Shown here piece after piece: positions 6,801-11,827 of a stretch of 11,827 nucleotides of DNA. The notes beneath the pieces were generated by a model, which ran no database searches, was not told where the DNA came from, and was given only the letters and a program-made list of their open reading frames with translations. A program made the translations under genes and the position numbers. Position 1 is the stretch's first letter. Each line of letters opens with the position of its first letter. Source of the DNA: Candidatus Fermentibacteraceae bacterium (GTDB lineage Bacteria > Fermentibacterota > Fermentibacteria > Fermentibacterales > JCC-6); NCBI GenBank assembly GCA_029932015.1, contig JAOZQW010000041.1, forward strand, positions 1-11,827, given 5' to 3'.

Positions 6801-8549
6801 ATGATGAAAGCGCTTCTTTGCATGCTTCTTATCACAGGGGCTGTCCTTGCAGGGACAGTCACGCCTGAGCTTAGGGAAGAGATCGCCCAGCTTGGTGAGG
6901 GTGAACTCGTCAGAGTACTCATCAAGCCAGTCGGCATGGCCGATACAGATTACATCATGAACGCCACTGCCGGCATGGACCGCGATGGCCGCAGGGACTT
7001 CGCCGCCGAGGTCATGAAGGATCGTGCGGCTGATTCGCAGGCCGGCATCCTTCAGCAGCTCGCGACATACAGCACCGGCTCAGTCCAGGATGTACATCCC
7101 TTCTGGGTAGTCAACGCAATCGCTGTCTCCGTTACTCCCGAAGTGGTGATGGATATCGCCGGAAGGGACGACATCCTGTATGTCCGCCCCATGAACCGCG
7201 CGGACATCCTCATTGAACCCGTCGACGTAAGGGCTCCCCTCGCGGATGAGCTTACCGATGCCAATGCCTGGGGAGTCGACAAGATCGGTGCACCAGCTGT
7301 CTGGTCCATGGGCTACGAAGGCAACGGAATTATCGTTTCTGTCGTCGATACCGGAGTCAATTACAACCATCTCGACCTCAACAACAACATGTGGCACGAA
7401 GGTACATACCATTACGGCTGGGATTTCGACGACAACGACGGTGATCCAATGGACACATACGGTCATGGCACTCATTGCGCCGGAAGCGTCGCCAGTGACG
7501 GCACAGCCGGCACTACATGCGGCGTTGCACCATCCGCCACCATCATGGCTCTCAGGGTAGGCGTATCATTCTCTGATGAGCAGGATGTATGGGACGCCTT
7601 CCAGTTCAGTATCGACCACGGTGCTGATGTCATCTCCACCTCACTCGGCTGGCCCCAGTCTTATAACCCTGACCGTCAGACATGGAGAGAGACCGAGAAC
7701 AACGTACTCGCGGCCGGCATCTGCCATGCGATTGCAGCAGGTAATGAGGGCGGCGGCACCACTTATCCGGGTAACATCCGGACACCCGGTGACGTACCTC
7801 CTCCATGGCTGCATCCTGATCAGACAACAACCGGAGGGCTCAGCGCGGTTGTGACGGTAGGGGCCACAGACAGCAATGACAACATCGCCTCCTTCTCGAG
7901 TCGGGGATACTCCACCTGGGAAGGTGATTCACCGTGGTACGATTATCCTGATACATCACCTATGATAGGTCTAATCGACCCCGACATCTCCGGTCCCGGT
8001 GTTGATATCCTGAGCTGCTCTTATTCCAATCCAGCAGGCTATACCACCATGAGCGGCACTTCGATGGCCACTCCGCATCTTGCAGGCTGCATGGCACTCA
8101 TCCTTGACGCCAACCCGTCGCTCTCACCGGCACAGGTTGACTCTCTTCTCGAGGTCACGGCTCTTGAGCGGGGTGCATCCGGCAAGGACAACGTGTACGG
8201 TGCAGGCAGAGTGCAGATCTACAACGCTGTAGTGGCCGCACTTGCGGTTGGCACGCATGATGCCAGCGGAGCTGTTCCCGCTTCCGGTGTCATCATTTCC
8301 AGCACCGGCGTCAACCCTGTATTCTCATCTCTTCAGTTCGATGTATACACCGGCTCATGGGCTGCCATGGACATCTCGATATTCGACCTGTCCGGTCGCA
8401 GGGTCGCTGTAGTACACGAGGGACAGATGGACCAGGGCAACCACAGCTTCACCTGGGCTGTTCCTGAGTCAATCAGTGATGGTATCTACTTCCTCAGGGC
8501 CACCGGCCCCCAGGGTGAGGCCGTCAGGAGATTCACAGTACTGAGGTAA
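6801..8549 (+). CDS. secreted subtilisin-like serine protease (S8) with C-terminal sorting-type domain
   Basis: This is a 582-residue secreted endopeptidase of the S8 family. Residues 1-18 form a signal peptide (MMKALLCMLLITGAVLAG). Residues about 36-135 resemble an I9-type propeptide that would chaperone and inhibit the zymogen. The catalytic domain (about 155-480) has the full triad: D183 in VVDTGV, H222 in GHGTHCAG and S421 in SGTSMATPH, plus oxyanion N315 in AAGNEGG. Residues about 500-582 form a beta-rich tail (ISIFDLSGRRV, then DGIYFLRATG, ending RRFTVLR) resembling FlgD-like Ig and type IX secretion sorting domains. This suggests surface delivery or extracellular release. Either of two adjacent ATGs (6801, 6804) could be used; AAGGGA lies 7 or 10 nt upstream. 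The gene stands alone, with 94 bp upstream and a terminator downstream. Secretion by a type IX system is inference; none of its machinery is in view. Confidence 0.93.
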   Translation: MMKALLCMLLITGAVLAGTVTPELREEIAQLGEGELVRVLIKPVGMADTDYIMNATAGMDRDGRRDFAAEVMKDRAADSQAGILQQLATYSTGSVQDVHPFWVVNAIAVSVTPEVVMDIAGRDDILYVRPMNRADILIEPVDVRAPLADELTDANAWGVDKIGAPAVWSMGYEGNGIIVSVVDTGVNYNHLDLNNNMWHEGTYHYGWDFDDNDGDPMDTYGHGTHCAGSVASDGTAGTTCGVAPSATIMALRVGVSFSDEQDVWDAFQFSIDHGADVISTSLGWPQSYNPDRQTWRETENNVLAAGICHAIAAGNEGGGTTYPGNIRTPGDVPPPWLHPDQTTTGGLSAVVTVGATDSNDNIASFSSRGYSTWEGDSPWYDYPDTSPMIGLIDPDISGPGVDILSCSYSNPAGYTTMSGTSMATPHLAGCMALILDANPSLSPAQVDSLLEVTALERGASGKDNVYGAGRVQIYNAVVAALAVGTHDASGAVPASGVIISSTGVNPVFSSLQFDVYTGSWAAMDISIFDLSGRRVAVVHEGQMDQGNHSFTWAVPESISDGIYFLRATGPQGEAVRRFTVLR

Positions 8550-8559
8550 ACAGCAGGAA

Positions 8560-8577
8560 GCGGACTGCTGAGTCCGC
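8560..8577 (+). other. short stem-loop just after the protease gene
   Basis: GCGGACT (8560-8566) pairs perfectly with AGTCCGC (8571-8577) around a GCTG loop. The overlapping CAGCAG/CTGCTG pair (8551-8556 with 8565-8570) could form instead, so the two structures exclude each other. It begins 11 nt after the protease stop and precedes a stronger hairpin, so it may add to termination or protect the mRNA 3' end. Confidence 0.35.
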
Positions 8578-8593
8578 CACTTCGTGTTAGAAA

Positions 8594-8623
8594 GAGCCCC
8601 GTCCCTGAAAGGGGGCGGGGTTC
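8594..8623 (+). terminator. GC-rich terminator hairpin of the protease gene
   Basis: The arm 8594-8606 pairs with 8611-8623 in a stem of about 13 bp, including three G-U wobbles, closed by a GAAA tetraloop (8607-8610). The core is GCCCCGTCCC against GGGGGCGGGG. It lies 45 nt after the protease stop. The tract after the stem (TTCGTTCG) is only partly T-rich, so termination may not be fully intrinsic. Confidence 0.7.
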
Positions 8624-8719
8624 GTTCGATCAACAGTAATTCAATGATATTGGCTTTCAATCAGTTGATGCAGGCGTCTACATCTCATTCGAGCGGTAAA
8701 TCAAGGGCATGAAGAGATG

Positions 8720-8733
8720 AATCAACGTTGATT
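8720..8733. promoter_or_regulatory. perfect 14-bp palindrome, candidate operator
   Basis: AATCAACGTTGATT is a perfect palindrome centred on ACGT and ends 10 bp before the TTGACA box at 8744. Related half-sites lie upstream in the same intergenic region: ATCAAC at 8629-8634 and GTTGAT at 8664-8669. The position fits a dimeric regulator acting on the promoter of the downstream two-gene unit. The protein that would bind is not identified. Confidence 0.4.
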
Positions 8734-8743
8734 TTAGGCCCTC

Positions 8744-8773
8744 TTGACATACCCCCACCCCTAATGAAGTAAT
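8744..8773 (+). promoter_or_regulatory. candidate promoter for the propeller/M23 gene pair
   Basis: A consensus -35 hexamer TTGACA (8744-8749) is followed at 18-nt spacing by AGTAAT (8768-8773), four of six to the -10 consensus. Transcription would begin near 8780, giving a leader of about 50 nt. The leader contains a GGAGG Shine-Dalgarno (8820-8824) six bases before the ATG at 8831. The -35 box is strong and the -10 weak, which may mean an activated promoter or a different sigma preference. Confidence 0.4.
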
Positions 8774-8830
8774 TTCAAAGATGATAAAATTCACCAAGGA
8801 TCTGGACATCTCAATGACCGGAGGGAATCC

Positions 8831-10147
8831 ATGCGATACGGGATTGTAGCGTTAGTCGTTGTGGCAGTCATGGCTTGGAGTGAGGAGCTGAACAGCACCG
8901 ATATGGAAGCTGTTGGTACCGAGACCGAGCAGGAGATCACCGCGCCCTCGAATATTGAAGTAATCGAGGTCTTCAGGGCGGAGACTCCTGAGGAGCTTGA
9001 AGCTTCCCTCACAGACGGTTACCCTATGCCATGGCTTGCAGAGATTCTGAGTGATGAGAGTATTCCCGAAGAGGACAGGTACTGGCTGGATTGCAGGATC
9101 AGGGCGATCCTGGCACAGCAGATGCATCTGTTCTTCGATGAAGAAGGTAATCGGACAAGTATTAATGCGGATTTCATTGTACCAGGTGAGGATTACTGGA
9201 GAGAGAACTTCATAGTAAATCCAATTACCGAAGATAGAACCTGGGATACACCGGATATGCCATTGAATATGTATGGTGAATCCGGTACAATTGTGAATCG
9301 TTTCGGCGAAGTGATCGGGAACATCGCACTCGCGAGTAGAAGTGTTCGTTTATCAAGAAATGGTCAACAAGGAATAATAGCTTCAGGTGGAAATGATATC
9401 ATTGATCATCCAGGTCGAGAGTCATTTGGATGTTTTCTTTCTTCTGATAACAGATTCAATGAGATCCTTCTTGGTGAAAAGGGAATGTACGCATGGGATC
9501 TTAGTTCTGATGGTTCATACGCCATATTTGGCTGCCACCATCTAGCGAGCCACACAAATAGAGAAGCATATGCTGCATTATTCTGCGATGGTGTCCTGAA
9601 TGCCGAGATAGACCTTCCCTGCCATTACGGAATTGGTCCAATAGCGCCAGCGGTATCGCCCGAGGGTAGATACGTCGCAATACCACTCAAGGCTTTCGGA
9701 TTGGGAATATACAATTCATCTCTTAATGAGCTGATGACTTTCCATGACAACTTTATCTGGATACTTGATTTGGAATTTTCACCTGATGGGGAATTCCTGT
9801 GTCTATCTCCCCAGGGATACTTACTTGACTCTTCCACACTTGAGGTGATCTGGGATGTACCTCAGACAATTCCGGGGGCAAGACGAATCTTCAGAACTTC
9901 AAGAAGCGGCCTGTGTTCAGCGGTATGGGAGACAACTCTGAGCAACATAGAGGATGAGACTGAGAACCTTCAAAAGATTTATTGGAATCAGACTCTGATC
10001 CATGAGACCCGCGGATATCCCGGTGAAATGGGTGTTTCGCCAAACGGCTGTTTTGTACTTCAGAGTTCCAGATCCTTTCTAATCTTCCAAGAGCATTCTG
10101 ATCAGTACACTCCATTTGCATTCCGGATGGTCAGGGAGGTCCGATAG
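8831..10147 (+). CDS. exported beta-propeller-like protein with distinctive N-terminal module
   Basis: This is a 438-residue protein with a short signal peptide (about 1-17, RYGIVALVVVAVMAWS). An acidic linker follows, then a helical module at about 50-125 with the dense motif stretch PMPWLAEIL, IPEEDRYWLDCRIRA and PGEDYWRENF. I cannot assign this module to a named family. Residues about 150-425 look like WD40/TolB-type blades, with repeated S-x-D/E-G-x-Y/F turns: LSSDGSYAIFG (224-234), VSPEGRYVAIP (275-285), FSPDGEFLCLS (316-326) and VSPNGCFVLQS (402-412). The repeats suggest a partly degenerate propeller that binds a ligand or protein outside the cytoplasm. No enzymatic motif is visible. 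The next gene begins one base after the stop, so the two are very probably one transcript. Codon use is more AT-rich than in the genes before 8550. Function is unknown. Confidence 0.8.
   Translation: MRYGIVALVVVAVMAWSEELNSTDMEAVGTETEQEITAPSNIEVIEVFRAETPEELEASLTDGYPMPWLAEILSDESIPEEDRYWLDCRIRAILAQQMHLFFDEEGNRTSINADFIVPGEDYWRENFIVNPITEDRTWDTPDMPLNMYGESGTIVNRFGEVIGNIALASRSVRLSRNGQQGIIASGGNDIIDHPGRESFGCFLSSDNRFNEILLGEKGMYAWDLSSDGSYAIFGCHHLASHTNREAYAALFCDGVLNAEIDLPCHYGIGPIAPAVSPEGRYVAIPLKAFGLGIYNSSLNELMTFHDNFIWILDLEFSPDGEFLCLSPQGYLLDSSTLEVIWDVPQTIPGARRIFRTSRSGLCSAVWETTLSNIEDETENLQKIYWNQTLIHETRGYPGEMGVSPNGCFVLQSSRSFLIFQEHSDQYTPFAFRMVREVR
10135..10140 (+). promoter_or_regulatory. strong Shine-Dalgarno that fixes the M23 gene start
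   Basis: GGAGGT (10135-10140) lies inside the last codons of the propeller gene, eight bases before the ATG at 10149. It supports this start and efficient translation of the second gene from the same mRNA. Confidence 0.8.
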
Positions 10148-10148
10148 A

Positions 10149-11827
10149 ATGAAACGGGTAAAACTAGCTATTACTATACTGTTAACCACTGTGTTGACTC
10201 ACTTTCCTTCTATCGTTACAGCAGAACCAGACTTCATCCCATGGCCAGTTGGGACTACACTAGATGGTCAGGATTCTTCTCGAACACTCTTTTCTTCCTA
10301 TGGAACTCATCATATCGGTTGGGATCAGGTTCCTGACACATCTGGTGTGAACTTTCACTTTGGCATCGATATTGATGCGAATACCTCTGCCATTGATGGA
10401 TGTGATATCGTACGCAATGTCATCGATGGATATTCATGTGACTATTTTTCCAAACCAATCTCTGACAACCAAGATGATCTGCAGTGGGTTATTGTCATAG
10501 GTGAAGAGCAATTGGGATCTGAAGGATGGTGTTATCAGCATCTTGATCAGCTCAATATTGATTTCCTAGATCCCACTATACTTCACCATATCGGAGATGA
10601 AATAAGTATTATGCATCCTACCGTGGGGCATCCTCATCTTCATTTCATGAGGAGTAATGCTCCATATCTATCCGATGAACCCGCCCTGTGTAATCCTCTT
10701 GATTACTTGGTTCCCTCAGCAATATCTGCCGATAGTTTCACGTGGGGATGGGATACGAATCGTGACAGATCGTTCTTCCTGCCGGATATGGATTACCTCG
10801 ACTGGAGTAACTGGACTTCCGTATCCGAGGTATGGCAGGATACACTTGACAGAGAAAATCTTTCTGAGGCAGTTGATTTCCTGTTTGGTCAATCCCATTA
10901 TGGCGATGGCATGGCCTCTATCCCGGATGCGGGGATTGATGCAGATGGAATAGACGAACTGAATCCCCGAAGGATATTATGGGAAGTAGTTCGCCAGAAA
11001 CCAAATGGTGATGAAGTAATTGATACTCGCTATGTAGTTGATTTCAGGGGGGAGCTTGGCGGCACTCAGCATGATGACAAGTACAAGCAGTTCTACTTCA
11101 GATATCATTACAGAGAACTCTATACAACCGAATATGGAACTCTCAACTGTCTGTCCAATAGTGGTGATGCTCTCCCTGCTCCTGGCTGGGAGGGCTTTGG
11201 TGTTTCAAACATTGAGGAGAACTGCTGGCAAACAGATTCTGACAATCAGTCTTCCAGCGTTACAGCAAATCCTGTTCTTGCCGCTTTTCCTGATGGTCCT
11301 TACAGGATAGATGTAACGAGTTACGCATGGGATACGACTGAGACGAATGAGGTAAGTCTTGATGTAGAGCTACACAATTTCTCCCCTGTTGTCGAGCAGG
11401 TAATCATTGGCTGTGAAGGACGCACAATCTGGGAGGCTTACTGGACTGCTGACGGACTGACCCCCGAGTGGCACAATCCTGTTGATCTTGCGGTGCTGCC
11501 GGAACAAGCGCTGGATGTTACAGTTGTATTCACTGAGCCGATGGATACAACATCAGTGGTCGTCACTGCAGGTACTACATCTCCCTTCAACGAGATAACA
11601 GCTTCAGACGCCGGGCTGGACTGGAGTTGGACAAACTGTCCCGAGGAAGCTGAATACAAGGACACCTGGCATGGAACCTTCAATGATCTTTCAGCCTGCG
11701 AGACCGGTAGAATGACGATTAGCATCCAGGCTGCTGACGGGGATGCCAATAGCCTGATGGATCCATCAAGTTCCTCTGTTGATAATCGCTATAGTGACAT
11801 ACATCACAGTTTTTCGGTTATGGGATT
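10149..11827 (+). CDS. exported M23 (LytM-type) metallopeptidase-domain protein, 3'-truncated by window edge
   Basis: A single frame runs without a stop from ATG 10149 to the right edge (559 codons visible). Residues 1-25 form a signal peptide (basic MKRVK, then a hydrophobic stretch, VTA|EP). Residues about 30-190 match the M23 peptidase fold: HFGID supplies Zn ligands H70 and D74, YQHL supplies the catalytic H131, and HPHLHF supplies the HxH pair H163/H165. Spacings agree with LytM-like enzymes, which cut glycyl bonds in peptidoglycan cross-bridges or stems. The usual Glu after HLHF is Met here. Residues 190-440 are unassigned, rich in Trp, Asp and Tyr. Residues about 480-540 resemble a bacterial Ig-like (Big_5-type) strand pattern (VTVVFTEPMDTTSVVV). 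The protein is cysteine-containing. It starts one base after the propeller gene behind a strong Shine-Dalgarno. Lytic activity versus a non-peptidoglycan role cannot be settled from sequence. Confidence 0.82.
   Translation, partial: MKRVKLAITILLTTVLTHFPSIVTAEPDFIPWPVGTTLDGQDSSRTLFSSYGTHHIGWDQVPDTSGVNFHFGIDIDANTSAIDGCDIVRNVIDGYSCDYFSKPISDNQDDLQWVIVIGEEQLGSEGWCYQHLDQLNIDFLDPTILHHIGDEISIMHPTVGHPHLHFMRSNAPYLSDEPALCNPLDYLVPSAISADSFTWGWDTNRDRSFFLPDMDYLDWSNWTSVSEVWQDTLDRENLSEAVDFLFGQSHYGDGMASIPDAGIDADGIDELNPRRILWEVVRQKPNGDEVIDTRYVVDFRGELGGTQHDDKYKQFYFRYHYRELYTTEYGTLNCLSNSGDALPAPGWEGFGVSNIEENCWQTDSDNQSSSVTANPVLAAFPDGPYRIDVTSYAWDTTETNEVSLDVELHNFSPVVEQVIIGCEGRTIWEAYWTADGLTPEWHNPVDLAVLPEQALDVTVVFTEPMDTTSVVVTAGTTSPFNEITASDAGLDWSWTNCPEEAEYKDTWHGTFNDLSACETGRMTISIQAADGDANSLMDPSSSSVDNRYSDIHHSFSVMG

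Noticed and set aside
10657..11310. Short rightward frames at 10657-10953 and 11038-11310
   Set aside because: Both lie in another frame inside the long M23-domain gene, which runs unbroken through this region.
1..11827. CRISPR arrays, tRNA/rRNA genes, insertion sequences, prophage or toxin-antitoxin genes
   Set aside because: I found no repeat-spacer pattern, cloverleaf, transposase or phage motif. MazG here is the housekeeping two-domain enzyme and has no mazE/mazF neighbour.

Overview
The window looks like chromosomal DNA of an uncultured Gram-negative-type bacterium, probably from the FCB superphylum or a neighbouring candidate phylum such as Fermentibacteria. That placement is inference. 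It rests on a subtilisin with a C-terminal tail of the type IX (Por) secretion kind, several signal-peptide-bearing TPR and beta-propeller proteins, GC of about 50-55% by eye, and arginine codons rich in AGG/AGA. There are no tRNA or rRNA genes, CRISPR arrays, insertion sequences or phage genes.

Bases 1-3642 carry a tightly packed rightward cluster. It starts with the 3' part of a CarD/CdnL-type transcription regulator, open at the left edge, and continues with the ribosome-associated GTPase HflX. Two small unrecognised genes follow: a soluble helical protein and a small signal-peptide plus C-terminal-TM protein. The cluster ends with a polytopic membrane protein of the lysylphosphatidylglycerol-synthase TM (flippase-like) family. 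The last four genes overlap in series by 17, 14 and 8 nt, so they look translationally coupled. A 20-bp-stem hairpin that contains the last stop codon separates them from a convergent leftward gene for an exported TPR protein (3709-4479).

A divergent intergenic region (4480-4560) precedes lpd (dihydrolipoamide dehydrogenase, E3) and mazG (two-domain nucleoside triphosphate pyrophosphohydrolase), which overlap by 8 nt. Next comes a stand-alone secreted S8 subtilisin-like protease (6801-8549) with signal peptide, I9-like propeptide, complete catalytic triad and C-terminal sorting-type domain. A GC-rich terminator hairpin follows it.

From about 8640 the DNA becomes visibly more AT-rich. A 281-bp intergenic region holds a terminator, a perfect 14-bp palindrome and a candidate promoter with a consensus TTGACA box. 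It leads into a two-gene unit of exported proteins. The first is a beta-propeller-like protein with a distinctive N-terminal module (8831-10147). One base later, behind a strong Shine-Dalgarno, comes a long reading frame (10149 to beyond the right edge) with no stop in the window. Its N-terminal domain carries all the M23/LytM metallopeptidase residues (HxxxD, YxHL, HxH). This paired propeller/M23 unit is the least ordinary part of the window; the rest is mostly housekeeping and recognisable families.
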